From Betaproteobacteria bacterium (GTDB taxonomy: Bacteria; Pseudomonadota; Gammaproteobacteria; Burkholderiales; SG8-41), in assembly GCA_021732605.1 (NCBI GenBank), contig JAKFUS010000040.1, positions 1 to 64,000 on the forward strand: 64,000 nt of DNA, written 5' to 3'. Position numbers and translations under genes: made by a program. Below the pieces are notes generated by a model. It was given only the letters and a program-made list of their open reading frames with translations, searched no databases and was not told the DNA's origin. Positions 42,088-51,914 of this stretch are shown piece by piece; position 1 is the stretch's first letter; each line of letters opens with the position of its first letter.

Positions 42088-42900
42088 GTGGCTGTCGACC
42101 ACTACGAAAATTTTCCTGTCGCTTCAATCCTGCTGCCGCGCCGCCTGCGGCGCCCGATTGCCCTGATTTACCGCTTTGCGCGCGAGGCTGACGACTTTGC
42201 CGACGAGGGCGACGCACCGGACGCCGAGCGCCTGGCGCAACTGGCCAGCTTCAGCCGTGAACTGCAACGCATCGAACGCCATGAAGCGCCGGGCATCCCG
42301 TGGTTCGGCGACCTGGCCGCGATCATTCATGAACATCAGCTGCCGCTCGAAGCCTTCCACGACCTGCTGTCGGCCTTCGCCCAGGATGTCACCACCAAAC
42401 GCTATGCCGATTACGCAGCTGTGCTCGACTACTGCCACCGTTCGGCCGATCCGGTGGGCCGGCTGCTGCTGGTGCTCTACGGCGCGGCCAGCGCAAAAAA
42501 TCTCGAATACTCCAACGCCATCTGCTCCAGCCTGCAATTGATCAACTTCTGGCAGGATGTCGCCATCGACTGGCGCAAGGATCGCGTCTACTTCCCGCAG
42601 GACGATATGCAGCGTTACGGCATTACCGAAGATCAAATTGCTCACGGCGATACCAGCGGTGCCTGGTCAGACTTCATGGCTTTCCAGGTGCGGCGCAGTC
42701 GCGAACTGCTGTATTCGGGCAAACCGCTGGGTCATATCCTCAATGGCCGCATCGGCCTGGAAATGCGCACCATCATCGCCGGCGGCGATCGCATTCTGAG
42801 CAAAATTTCCGCGGTCGACGGCGACGTGTTCCGCCACCGCCCGGTGCTGACCAAACCGGACTGGGTGCTGATGCTGGCGAAATCTCTGGCTGGTGCCTGA
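42088..42900 (+). CDS. hpnC: Squalene synthase-like HpnC (hydroxysqualene synthase)
   Basis: GTG start VAVDHYENFPVASILLPRRLRRPIALIYRFAREADDFADEGD; LQLINFWQDVAIDW. Confidence 0.9.
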   Translation: MAVDHYENFPVASILLPRRLRRPIALIYRFAREADDFADEGDAPDAERLAQLASFSRELQRIERHEAPGIPWFGDLAAIIHEHQLPLEAFHDLLSAFAQDVTTKRYADYAAVLDYCHRSADPVGRLLLVLYGAASAKNLEYSNAICSSLQLINFWQDVAIDWRKDRVYFPQDDMQRYGITEDQIAHGDTSGAWSDFMAFQVRRSRELLYSGKPLGHILNGRIGLEMRTIIAGGDRILSKISAVDGDVFRHRPVLTKPDWVLMLAKSLAGA

Positions 42901-42934
42901 TGATTTACGCTCGCACCCCGCCCCTCACTCCCGG

Positions 42935-42994
42935 CCTCTCTCCCCCAGGGAGAGAGGGGGTACCTGCGGAAGACGGTCTGATGACCGTCTTCCG
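42935..42994. repeat. Two tandem hairpins between hpnC and hpnD
   Basis: cctctctccc-cca-gggagagagg (42935-42957) and the perfect 12-bp stem cggaagacggtc-tgat-gaccgtcttccg (42967-42994). Confidence 0.75.
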
Positions 42995-43000
42995 ATAAAT

Positions 43001-43849
43001 ATGACCGATCCCCACCAATACTGCCAGGACAAAGCTGCCGCCAGCGGCTCGAGCTTCTACTACAGCTTCATGTTCCTGCCACAGGAACGCCGGCGCGCGA
43101 TCACCGCGCTGTATGCCTATTGCCGTGAAGTCGATGACGTTGTCGATGAATGCACCGATCCCGGCGTCGCCCGCACCAAACTCAGCTGGTGGCGCGACGA
43201 AGTCGCGCGGCTGTATGACGGCAAGCCACAGCATCCGGTGGCACGCGCGCTGGCCGATGTCATCCAGCCCTATGGCATCACCCAGGACCAGCTGATCACC
43301 GTCATCGACGGCATGGCGATGGACCTCGAATACAACCGTTATCCGGATTTTGACACGCTGAAGCTGTACTGCCATCGCGTCGCCGGCGTGGTCGGCCTGA
43401 TGTCGGCGCGGATTTTTGGTTATACCGATCCGCGCACACTTGAATACGCAGCAGACCTCGGCCTCGCCTTTCAACTCACCAACATCATCCGCGATGTCGG
43501 CGAGGACGCGCGGCGCAACCGCGTCTACCTGCCGCTGGATGAACTGGCCAAAGCCGGCCTCGATGCCACCAAAATCGTCCACGGCAACGCGCAGCAGGAA
43601 CACAGCGCGGCGTTCCGGCAATTGATGGAACAGCAGGTCGCGCGCGCACTGGCCACCTACGAACTGGCCTTTACCAAACTGCCTCAGCAGGACCGCAAAG
43701 CGCAGATCCCCGGCATCATCATGGCCGCGATCTACCGCACCCTGCTCGAAGAAATCCGCGCCGACGGCTGCCGGGTGCTGACCCATCGCACGTCGCTGAC
43801 GCCGGTGCGCAAACTGTGGATTGCGTGGAAGACCTGGTTGAAGGGATGA
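43001..43849 (+). CDS. hpnD: Presqualene diphosphate synthase HpnD
   Basis: MTDPHQYCQDKAAASGSSFYYSFMFLPQERRRAITALYAYCREVDDVVDE; QLTNIIRDVGEDARRNRVYLP. Confidence 0.92.
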   Translation: MTDPHQYCQDKAAASGSSFYYSFMFLPQERRRAITALYAYCREVDDVVDECTDPGVARTKLSWWRDEVARLYDGKPQHPVARALADVIQPYGITQDQLITVIDGMAMDLEYNRYPDFDTLKLYCHRVAGVVGLMSARIFGYTDPRTLEYAADLGLAFQLTNIIRDVGEDARRNRVYLPLDELAKAGLDATKIVHGNAQQEHSAAFRQLMEQQVARALATYELAFTKLPQQDRKAQIPGIIMAAIYRTLLEEIRADGCRVLTHRTSLTPVRKLWIAWKTWLKG

Positions 43850-43940
43850 GGATTGAGGCACAAAAGCCATTACTGCGGCGATTTTCAATCCTCACTCCTC
43901 AATCCTCGCTCATCACTATTTTTAAAAAGGAGCGCTGCTG

Positions 43941-44696
43941 ATGGATTTACAACTGCGCGACAAGACTGCGTTGGTCACCGGCGCCAGCCAGGGCATCGGC
44001 CGCGCCATTGCCAAAATGCTCGCGGCCGAAGGCGTCAAAGTCTGCATCGCCGCACGGCGGCGCGATCTGCTTGAAGCACTGGCGCAGGAAATCACTGCGG
44101 CCGGCGGAGTAGCGCCGGCCATCATTGAAACCGACATCATGCAGGACGGTGCGCCGCAGCGACTCGCCGATGCCGCGCGTGCGGCGCTGGGCCATGTCGA
44201 CATCCTCATCAACAGCGCCGGCGGCAGCCGTCCGGCGATCCCGATCGATGCCCCCGAGGAAGAATGGGACAGCGTGATCACGCTGAATTTCACCCGCGTG
44301 CGGCAACTGACCCACGCCGTGCTGCCCGGCATGATCAAGGGCCGCTGGGGCCGCGTCATCAACATCTCCGGCAAATCCGAACCCGATGCGCTGCTCGCCG
44401 CAAGCCCGGCCAAGGCCGCGGTGCACGCCTGGTCCAAAGGGTTGTCGCGTGAAGTCGGCAAACACGGCATCACGATCAACTGCATCCCGCCGGGACGCAT
44501 CATGAGTGAACAGATCCGGCGCAAATATTCGGATGAATTCCGCGCCAAAGAGTCCGCGCACGACATTCCGGTCGGCCGTTACGGCGAACCCGAGGAACTC
44601 GCGGCGCTGGCGGTGTTCCTGTCCTCGCCGCTCGCCTCGTTCATCACCGGCACGCTGATGCCGGTCGACGGCGGCATGCGCCGCTTTGCCTTCTGA
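43941..44696 (+). CDS. Short-chain dehydrogenase/reductase
   Basis: TGASQGIGRAIAKML; catalytic Ser/Lys region with HAWSKGLSREV (Tyr of YxxxK appears replaced); C-terminal TGTLMPVDGGMRRFAF. Confidence 0.88.
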   Translation: MDLQLRDKTALVTGASQGIGRAIAKMLAAEGVKVCIAARRRDLLEALAQEITAAGGVAPAIIETDIMQDGAPQRLADAARAALGHVDILINSAGGSRPAIPIDAPEEEWDSVITLNFTRVRQLTHAVLPGMIKGRWGRVINISGKSEPDALLAASPAKAAVHAWSKGLSREVGKHGITINCIPPGRIMSEQIRRKYSDEFRAKESAHDIPVGRYGEPEELAALAVFLSSPLASFITGTLMPVDGGMRRFAF

Positions 44697-44709
44697 ACAA
44701 GCTACGCCA

Positions 44710-45054
44710 ATGATCGCAATCATTTTCGAAGTATGGCCCGCCGCCGGCCGCAAGCAGGAATACCTGGACCTCGCCGCCAGCCTGCGCCCCTTGCTGGAAC
44801 AGATCGACGGCTTTATTTCCATCGAGCGTTTCGAGAGTCTGAGTGAACCGGGGAAAATGCTGTCGTTGTCAGTGTTCCGCGACGAAGCAGCAGTCGCCCG
44901 CTGGCGCGCACTGGAACAGCATCGCGGTGCGCAGGCGCGCGGACGCGCGGGGATTTTCCGCGATTACCGGTTGCGCGTCGCCGGCGTCATTCGCGATTAC
45001 GGCATGACCGAGCGCGCGCAGGCACCAGCAGACAGTCGCAACATCCACGACTGA
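44710..45054 (+). CDS. Antibiotic biosynthesis monooxygenase-family (ABM) protein
   Basis: MIAIIFEVWPAAGRKQEYLDLAASLRPLLEQIDGFISIERFESLSEPGKMLSLSVFRDEAAVARWR. Confidence 0.85.
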   Translation: MIAIIFEVWPAAGRKQEYLDLAASLRPLLEQIDGFISIERFESLSEPGKMLSLSVFRDEAAVARWRALEQHRGAQARGRAGIFRDYRLRVAGVIRDYGMTERAQAPADSRNIHD

Positions 45055-45081
45055 GGTCCGTCTTGCCAGGGTCGGCCGGAC

Positions 45082-46203
45082 CTACGACAGCAATTTGATA
45101 TCGAGCGCCCGCTCCAGCAGCCAGGCCGCGGCAAGGATGGCGACTGCGATCGATCCGCCGGCGAACACGACCCGCGCGTAAAACCAGGTATTGCGCAACG
45201 CATAGGCTGCCGGCAGAAAGACCGCGACGATGGCCAGCTGCCCCAGCTCGACACCCAGATTGAAACCGAACAGCGCGGACAGCAGTGATCCGCTTGGCAA
45301 GCCGAGTTCAGTCAGCACCGACGCAAACCCGAATCCGTGGATCAATCCGAAACCGAACGCCATCGCCCAGCGTCTTTCGTTGATCACCGGGAACAGGTTG
45401 TTGAGCGCCGCCAGCACCACCGAAGCAGCAATGACCGATTCCACCAGCCGTGACGGCAAGGACACCAGTTCCTGCGCGGCCAGGCTGAGCGTGATCGAAT
45501 GCGCGACAGTGAACGCCGTCACGACTCGGAACACCTCCCAGAACGCCGGCGCAAAACGCGGCACAGGCTGCCACTGCTTCGCGGCACGCATCCATACCGC
45601 CGGCAGCAGCAGCGAGATCAGGAAAAGCACATGGTCAAAACCGATCCAGATGTGCCACACGCCCTCACGCACGTAGGCAACAATCTGGCTCAGCAGTGAC
45701 GGCGCAACCAGATCAAACGACTGCTCCGGGCGTTCCGGCGCAAACACCGCGGTTTGCGTGACTCCAGCGGCTTCAATGCGGGTCAGGCCGCGGTGCGTTG
45801 GATCCAGATCAAAAAACAAGCCGTAGCGGATCGTCAGACGCCCGGATGGCTGGCAAATCTCCCCGGAGAAACGTATCACTGCATAGGCCCCGTCGCTGTG
45901 CTCGTCGACCAGGTGATCAGTCACCCGCAAAGTGCAGGCCGCAGCACCGGCGGCAATCTGCAGCCGCGCCAGCGCATAAGATGCCACATCGCTATGCCGC
46001 GCCGACAATTCGCCCCAGGTGATTTCTCCGTTGCCGTCAGTGTCGAGGCCGATGGCATATTCCAGGTCACGTAGCGCGATATCCCACTGCCCCTCGATGC
46101 GGTCGGATCCCGCCTTCACGACGAGGTAGCTGTCACTGGGCTTGTGCGCATGCGCAAGTGCGCCCGCAAAACACAGCAACAGGGTCAGCAGCAGCCGACT
46201 CAC
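45082..46203 (-). CDS. HupE/UreJ-like membrane protein
   Basis: GVWHIWIGFDHVLFLISLLLPAV; AFTVAHSITLSLAA; FGFGLIHGFGFASVL. Confidence 0.85.
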   Translation of the reverse strand: MSRLLLTLLLCFAGALAHAHKPSDSYLVVKAGSDRIEGQWDIALRDLEYAIGLDTDGNGEITWGELSARHSDVASYALARLQIAAGAAACTLRVTDHLVDEHSDGAYAVIRFSGEICQPSGRLTIRYGLFFDLDPTHRGLTRIEAAGVTQTAVFAPERPEQSFDLVAPSLLSQIVAYVREGVWHIWIGFDHVLFLISLLLPAVWMRAAKQWQPVPRFAPAFWEVFRVVTAFTVAHSITLSLAAQELVSLPSRLVESVIAASVVLAALNNLFPVINERRWAMAFGFGLIHGFGFASVLTELGLPSGSLLSALFGFNLGVELGQLAIVAVFLPAAYALRNTWFYARVVFAGGSIAVAILAAAWLLERALDIKLLS

Positions 46204-47384
46204 GGTTTTCCGCCAGTGAGTGCTTTGACCAGCGCCGTCAGCTGCGGATCTTCGTGGCGCGACTGCGCCAGCCAGTCGAGCACCGGCTGCGCGGCGTCGC
46301 GGCGACCCGCTGCAACGGCGGCCTCAAGCAGGATGCGTGCATCATAAGGTTCGCGCTGGATAGCCCAGTTCGCAACCGCAAGCTCCAGCGCGCGCGCCGA
46401 ATTGCGCTCGACGCGCAACTGGAATCTTGACTCTTCCTGCCGGTGCAGCGTGTCTCCGCGCAATGCCGCAGCTGCAAAACGCTCGCGCAGCACCTGCGCA
46501 TGCGCCTTGAATTCGGCTGCCCCCAGCGCCTGCTCCGCCAGCGTCAGGCGCAGCAACAGCAAATCGGAGCGTGTCCAGTCACGCAACAAGGCCACGGCGT
46601 CGGCATGACGTCCCTGGTCAATCAGAAAATCACCGTAGTTTGCCAGCAGGAACTGGCTGGTCACGCCGAGCGCCAGCGCACGCCGGTAATGGCGTTCGGC
46701 ATCCCCCGGACGGCCCAATCGGGTGGCCAGGTCGGCGAGCCGCGTCAGCAACCACAACTGACCGGCAGGACCGGTGCCGGGACGCGCCAGTAAACCGGCC
46801 AGCGTGCGCTCGGCCGCAGCAGCCTGCCCGGTCTGGCCGTCGATGTATGTCAGACAGCTTGTCCAGTACAAATCGGCTTCCCGCGCCCGCATCTGCTCGC
46901 AATCGCGCCGCGCGCCGGCGTAATCAGCGAGCACAGTCAATACTGCGGAACGCCCGCTCAGCGTGTCGTAATGCCCGGGGTCGCGTTGCAGCACACGACC
47001 AAACAATACCAGCGCCGGCTCGAAGTCATGGCGCCACTGCAGCAACTTGCCCCGCATGTAGAGGATGTCGACGGGCGCATCAAGGTCAGCCGCCCAGGGC
47101 CTCAGTGCAGCCTCGGCATAGCCGATGTAGCGCGGATCGCCTTCTTCACCGGCCAGTTCGTAATAGGCACGGGCCACCCCGAACGCCAGCCCGGTATCGC
47201 GCGGAGCCGCGGCAAGCCTGGCACGTTCGGCAGACAGTATCCGCGCCCGCTCATCACTTTTTTTGAGCGGCAGGCGCTCCAGGACAACTGTATCTTCTGC
47301 AGGCCGGTACGGCGCCGCCGCAACTGGTAAAGTCTGGCAAAGCACCCCTGTCGCCACAACGGTGGCCACAATGAATTTATGCAT
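46200..47384 (-). CDS. Exported TPR-repeat protein
   Basis: Signal peptide and TPR-like helices (LVLFGRVLQRDPGHYDTL, AERHYRRALALGVTSQFLLANYGDFLIDQG); coupled to the HupE-like gene. Confidence 0.75.
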   Translation of the reverse strand: MHKFIVATVVATGVLCQTLPVAAAPYRPAEDTVVLERLPLKKSDERARILSAERARLAAAPRDTGLAFGVARAYYELAGEEGDPRYIGYAEAALRPWAADLDAPVDILYMRGKLLQWRHDFEPALVLFGRVLQRDPGHYDTLSGRSAVLTVLADYAGARRDCEQMRAREADLYWTSCLTYIDGQTGQAAAAERTLAGLLARPGTGPAGQLWLLTRLADLATRLGRPGDAERHYRRALALGVTSQFLLANYGDFLIDQGRHADAVALLRDWTRSDLLLLRLTLAEQALGAAEFKAHAQVLRERFAAAALRGDTLHRQEESRFQLRVERNSARALELAVANWAIQREPYDARILLEAAVAAGRRDAAQPVLDWLAQSRHEDPQLTALVKALTGGKP

Positions 47385-47478
47385 GAATCAGCAGTACAAA
47401 TACTGAGAATTGCGTAAATCATGACAAAAACATGCGTCTATCGAGGCCGTCATGTTTTTGAGAATACTCAATAAAAAA

Positions 47479-47500
47479 AGGCAGGGCGCGAGCCCTGCCT
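47479..47500 (-). terminator. Rho-independent terminator
   Basis: aaaaaaaggcagggc-gcga-gccctgccttctt hairpin just downstream of the KKDEM-repeat gene. Confidence 0.8.
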
Positions 47501-47518
47501 TCTTGAAGCGGAAGACGA

Positions 47519-47761
47519 TTACTTCTTTTCGTCTTTCTTCATTTCTTTCTTCATTTCGTCTTTCTTCATTTCTTTCTTCATTTCGTCTTTCTTCATTTCT
47601 TTCTTCATTTCGTCTTTCTTCATTTCTTTCTTCATTTCGTCTTTCTTGGCTTCGGCTTTCGGCGCATCTTTCTTCATGCCATCTTCGTGCTTGGCGGCAA
47701 CGGCACCAAAGCTGACAGCGGCGAAAGCGGCGGCGATAAGGGCGGCGATAATTTTGCTCAT
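47519..47761 (-). CDS. Small exported low-complexity charged protein (KKDEMKKEM repeats)
   Basis: MSKIIAALIAAAFAAVSFGAVAAKHEDGMKKDAPKAEAKKDEMKKEMKKDEMKKEM...; signal peptide plus 9-aa repeats. Confidence 0.85.
   Translation of the reverse strand: MSKIIAALIAAAFAAVSFGAVAAKHEDGMKKDAPKAEAKKDEMKKEMKKDEMKKEMKKDEMKKEMKKDEMKKEMKKDEKK
47530..47647. repeat. Perfect 27-bp tandem repeat, 4 copies plus a partial
   Basis: Unit cgtctttcttcatttctttcttcattt repeated at 47530, 47557, 47584 and 47611. Confidence 0.95.
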
Positions 47762-48020
47762 GAATTTCTCCAAATGGTTTTAAAGGTAGAACATGGCATT
47801 GAGTGCCACTGGTTGCATCAACGCGCTGCCAGCACGCCGGTTGACACCCGACCCGGACAATCCCCTGAGAACACTTGCGGATACTTCCGGTTTACTGACT
47901 AATGCCCGTGGGGCGGGATTCTAAACGAAATCCGTGACTTGCGCAGGGAGCCGCCTCAGGTGTCGTGGCGGGGCGACATCTGTGCCCCCCGTAGCCCGCC
48001 CCAGTGCCGTCAGCACCGAT

Positions 48021-49022
48021 TTACTTCTGCGGCGGTTTCACCAGCCCCAATTCGGTCAGAATGCCCTTGATATCGCCGTATTCCTCGGCAATGTAGCGCG
48101 TGGTGTCAACGCTGTTACGGTAGCTGTTGGACATCTGCGCCGCGGCCAGGTCGTCGTTCCATTCCTTGCTCTGCGTCAGCGTCTTGAAGGCGTTGTCCCA
48201 GTAGGCGATCTGCGGCGCACTCAAGCCCTTGGGCGCGATCACCAGCCGCCAGTTGTCGGCAACCACATTCAGCCCCGCTTCCCTGGCCGTCGGCAGATTC
48301 GCCAGTGCGCCGGGCAGTCGCTGCGGCGCAGCAATTGCCAGCGGCCGGATCAGGCCCGCGGCATAGGGGACGGCCAGCGACGATGCGGAATTGACCCACA
48401 CCGCGACATGGCCGCCCAGCGTGGCGGCCTGTGCCTCACCGCCGCCGTTGTAGATCACGACCTTGAGTTTTTTTACGTCCGCCCCTGCCGCTTTGGCCAG
48501 CAGGCCGATGGCGATGTGATTGGCACCGCCGGCGCTGCTCGAGGTACCGACGGTCACCGCACCCGGATCGTCTTTCAGTGCCTTGGCCAGATCCGCCATG
48601 GTTTTGTACGGCGAATCGGCCCTCACCGCAAAACCGATGTATTCACTGATCAGCAGCGAAATCGGCGTGAAATCGGTGTAATTGACGGTGCTGCGGCCGG
48701 TGATGTGGTTGGTCACCAGATTGTATGAAGTGACCAGCAGAAAATGGCCGTCACCGGCTTTGGGCCCCAGATAGGCCCAACTTACCGCACCGCCGCCACC
48801 CGGCTTGTTGACCACGGTAATCGGCGTCGTCATCACTTTCTGTTCCTGCCAGATTTTCTGGATCAAGCGTGCGGTGCGGTCGGTGCCGGTACCGGGCGTG
48901 GAGCCAACGACGACTTCGATGTTGCGCTCGGGTTTCCATGCGCTTTGCGCATGGGCGATGCCGCAGCCCGCTGCGAACGCCGCAACGACGGACAGCATCA
49001 CAGTATTGTTAAACGTTTTCAT
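48021..49022 (-). CDS. Tripartite tricarboxylate transporter (Bug-family) substrate-binding protein
   Basis: Signal peptide; VVGSTPGTGTDRTARLIQKIWQEQKVMTTPITVVNKPGGGGAVSWAYL. Confidence 0.9.
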   Translation of the reverse strand: MKTFNNTVMLSVVAAFAAGCGIAHAQSAWKPERNIEVVVGSTPGTGTDRTARLIQKIWQEQKVMTTPITVVNKPGGGGAVSWAYLGPKAGDGHFLLVTSYNLVTNHITGRSTVNYTDFTPISLLISEYIGFAVRADSPYKTMADLAKALKDDPGAVTVGTSSSAGGANHIAIGLLAKAAGADVKKLKVVIYNGGGEAQAATLGGHVAVWVNSASSLAVPYAAGLIRPLAIAAPQRLPGALANLPTAREAGLNVVADNWRLVIAPKGLSAPQIAYWDNAFKTLTQSKEWNDDLAAAQMSNSYRNSVDTTRYIAEEYGDIKGILTELGLVKPPQK

Positions 49023-49061
49023 ATTGCTCCTCACTCATTTGACTTATCAGTAGCCATTAAA

Positions 49062-50687
49062 TCATTGAACCCGTTGCGCAGCGCGCAGCAACCGGCTGCC
49101 GCACTCCGCGATCATCAGCGTCGGCGCATTGGTATTGCCCGAGGTGATGCTCGGCATCACCGAGGCGTCGATCACCCGCAGCCCGCTGATGCCGCGCACC
49201 CGCAACTGCGGATCCACAACTGCAGTCGCATCATCGGCCCGGCCCATTTTGCAGGTACCGACGGGATGAAAAATCGTGGTGCCGATCTGCCCTGCCGCCT
49301 GCACCAGTTCAGCTTCCGACTGATACTGCGGCCCCGGCATGAATTCTTCAGGCGCATGCGGTTTCAGTGCTGCGGACTCGTTGACGATACGCCTGGTCAG
49401 CCGTATTGCGTCGGCTGCAACAATGCGGTCTTCCGCAGTCGACAAATAATTCGGCGCAATCGCCGGATGCGCGCGCGGGTCAGCGGAAGTAATGCGTACC
49501 GAACCGCGTGAAGTCGGCCGGATATTGCAGACGCTGGCGGTGAACGCCGGAAATGGGTGCGGTGGCGCTCCAAAACGGTCCAGCGAAATCGGCTGGATGT
49601 GGTATTCGAGATTGGCTGTGGCCTGCGCCGGATCGGATTTGGCGAAGGCGCCCAGTTGTGACGGCGGCATAGTCAGCGGCCCGCTACGCTTTAATGCATA
49701 TTCAAGCCCCATCATCGCCTTGGCCCACCACGAATCCAGCAGCGTGTTCAACGTCAGCGCGTTCTGGATGCGGAAAGCCAACCGCAGTTGCAGATGGTCC
49801 TGCAGGTTGTCACCCACCGGAAGCTCGTGCACGACTGGAATACCGTGCTTCTGCAACAAGGCGCCGGGACCGATGCCCGACAGTTGCAGAATCTGCGGGC
49901 TGCCGATGGCGCCTGCCGACAGGATGGTTTCACGCTTCGAACCGGCAAAACATTCTTCGTTGCCCTGAAAAAATTCCACACCGGTCACCTGTTTGCCCGC
50001 CAGCCGCAGTTTTTTCACCAGCGCGCCGGTAACGACTTTTAGATTCGGCCGCTGCAGTGCTGGCCGCAGGAATGCTTTCGCCGCACTCCAACGCATACCG
50101 TTCTTCTGCGTCACTTCAAACCGCGACACACCAAAGTTATCGCCGCGGTTAAAGTCTTCCGTCGCCGGGATGCCGGATTCGATGGCGGCGTTGCGGAAGG
50201 CATCGATAATGTCCCACTGCACGCGCGGAGTCTCGATGCGGAGTTCACCACCCGCGCCATGCTTTTCATCGGCGCCGCGCCAGTGGTCTTCGATGTCCAT
50301 GAAGGCCGGCAGCACCTGCTGCCAGGACCAGTCACTGTCGCCGGTCAGCTGCGCCCATTCGTCGTAATCGCGGGCCTGGCCGCGCAGATAGAGCATCGCG
50401 TTGATCGAAGACGAACCGCCGAGCACGCGGCCGCGCGGATAGTTGATGACGCGACCGTTGAGTCCCGCCTCGGCCACGGTTTTGTAACACCAGTCGGTGC
50501 GCGGATTGCCGATGCAGTAGAGATAACCCACGGGTATGTGGATCCAGTGCCAATCGTCACGCCCGCCCGCTTCCAGCAACAACACCGAGACATCAGGATC
50601 CGCAGACAAGCGGTTCGCCAGCAGGCAACCGGCGCTGCCCGCGCCGACGATCACGTAGTCGTAATCACCCAGGGAGCGGGAAGGCAT
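49062..50687 (-). CDS. GMC-family FAD oxidoreductase (choline dehydrogenase-like)
   Basis: YDYVIVGAGSAGCLLANRLSADPDVSVLLLEAGG; GRVLGGSSSINAMLYLRGQARDYDEWA. Confidence 0.94.
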   Translation of the reverse strand: MPSRSLGDYDYVIVGAGSAGCLLANRLSADPDVSVLLLEAGGRDDWHWIHIPVGYLYCIGNPRTDWCYKTVAEAGLNGRVINYPRGRVLGGSSSINAMLYLRGQARDYDEWAQLTGDSDWSWQQVLPAFMDIEDHWRGADEKHGAGGELRIETPRVQWDIIDAFRNAAIESGIPATEDFNRGDNFGVSRFEVTQKNGMRWSAAKAFLRPALQRPNLKVVTGALVKKLRLAGKQVTGVEFFQGNEECFAGSKRETILSAGAIGSPQILQLSGIGPGALLQKHGIPVVHELPVGDNLQDHLQLRLAFRIQNALTLNTLLDSWWAKAMMGLEYALKRSGPLTMPPSQLGAFAKSDPAQATANLEYHIQPISLDRFGAPPHPFPAFTASVCNIRPTSRGSVRITSADPRAHPAIAPNYLSTAEDRIVAADAIRLTRRIVNESAALKPHAPEEFMPGPQYQSEAELVQAAGQIGTTIFHPVGTCKMGRADDATAVVDPQLRVRGISGLRVIDASVMPSITSGNTNAPTLMIAECGSRLLRAAQRVQ

Positions 50688-50737
50688 AGTATCGACGTTG
50701 CGTAAATATTAAATAAAATCAATAACTTATTGATTTA

Positions 50738-51634
50738 CTATACCTTAACCAGCTTCTGCACGTTCCAGTTCAGCGAATCAGCAACATAGATATTGTCCTG
50801 CGCATCCAGCGTCAGGTAATGCGCTTCGCCGTAACGGTTGGGCCCTTTGCCCTGACCGCCGGTCGCTGCGAGCAGATTGAGATCCATGTCGAGCTTCATG
50901 ATGCGGCCCGCGTGACCGTGCGCCATCATGATGTGTTTCTGGTCGCTCATCATGCACAGGCCGCAGGGCGTGCCCGGATGTGCTTTCTCGCGCAGGAATT
51001 TGCCCTCGGCATCAAACACCTGCAGGCGCTGGTTGGAACGGTCGGCGATGTACACCAGACCCTTGCTGTCGGTGATCACCGCATGCGGCTGGTTGAACTG
51101 CCCCGGCTCCTTGCCCTCGCCGCCCCATGTGGTTAAAAAGTTGCCGTCGCCATCGAACTTGATCACCCGCGATTCGCCCTTGCCGTGGCCCTGGGTGACA
51201 TAAACCTCGCCCTTCAGTCCGAAAGCGATGTCGTTGGGTTCGTTGAAACAACGCAGATGCCCGGCCTGATGCCAGTCAGTGGCGCGCCCCTTCACGCCCA
51301 GCACCATCAGAATGCGGCCCTCGGCCGTCATCTTGACGACAATATGCGCCACAGTGTCGGTAACCCAGATATTGCCCTGGGCATCCAGCCGCAGGCCGTG
51401 CGGATTGTCGAACACGCCGCGGCCGAGGGAACGCAGATACATGCCCTGCGGATTGAATTCCATCAGCGCGTGTTCGCTGCGGTTGAACACGAGAATGTTG
51501 CCATTCGCGCGCACCGCGACGGCGGAACACGGCCCAAAGTTCACGCCCTCCGGCAGCTTGAAAATATCGGGGACGACGCGGTAGTTCAGTTCGGGAACGT
51601 TCTGCTGGACAGCGATGGTGGCAGCTTGCGCCAT
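50738..51634 (-). CDS. NHL-repeat beta-propeller protein (peptidylglycine lyase-like)
   Basis: FDNPHGLRLDAQGNIWVTDTVAHIVVKMTAEG; FNQPHAVITDSKGLVYIADRSNQRLQVFDAEGKFL. Confidence 0.87.
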   Translation of the reverse strand: MAQAATIAVQQNVPELNYRVVPDIFKLPEGVNFGPCSAVAVRANGNILVFNRSEHALMEFNPQGMYLRSLGRGVFDNPHGLRLDAQGNIWVTDTVAHIVVKMTAEGRILMVLGVKGRATDWHQAGHLRCFNEPNDIAFGLKGEVYVTQGHGKGESRVIKFDGDGNFLTTWGGEGKEPGQFNQPHAVITDSKGLVYIADRSNQRLQVFDAEGKFLREKAHPGTPCGLCMMSDQKHIMMAHGHAGRIMKLDMDLNLLAATGGQGKGPNRYGEAHYLTLDAQDNIYVADSLNWNVQKLVKV

Positions 51635-51914
51635 GGCTCACTCCTGATGAAGCGTTGTTGATGAGGCGTTATTGTTGTCGTGGGCGATCTGCCGCGCACT
51701 CGTGCCGTGAGGATACCGCGGAAATTCCTGCGGTGACGCATACAGTCCAAGCCACGAAGAGAAAATCACAACCTGCTGCATTGGATGGGTTTTGCAACGC
51801 AGCGAAAGCGCTGCCGCAGTGCGCTGCCAACACGCGCCTGGCACGCGTCCTGCATCGTAAAGCCGGACGCCGCATACCGACTGACCGTGATCCCACTCCA
51901 ACGAGGTTCCGCCT

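Noticed and set aside
47452-47715. Ser/Phe/Leu-rich + strand ORF (SSFRLSSFLSS repeats)
   Set aside because: It is the antisense translation of the KKDEM repeat gene, which has a signal peptide, plausible start and terminator.
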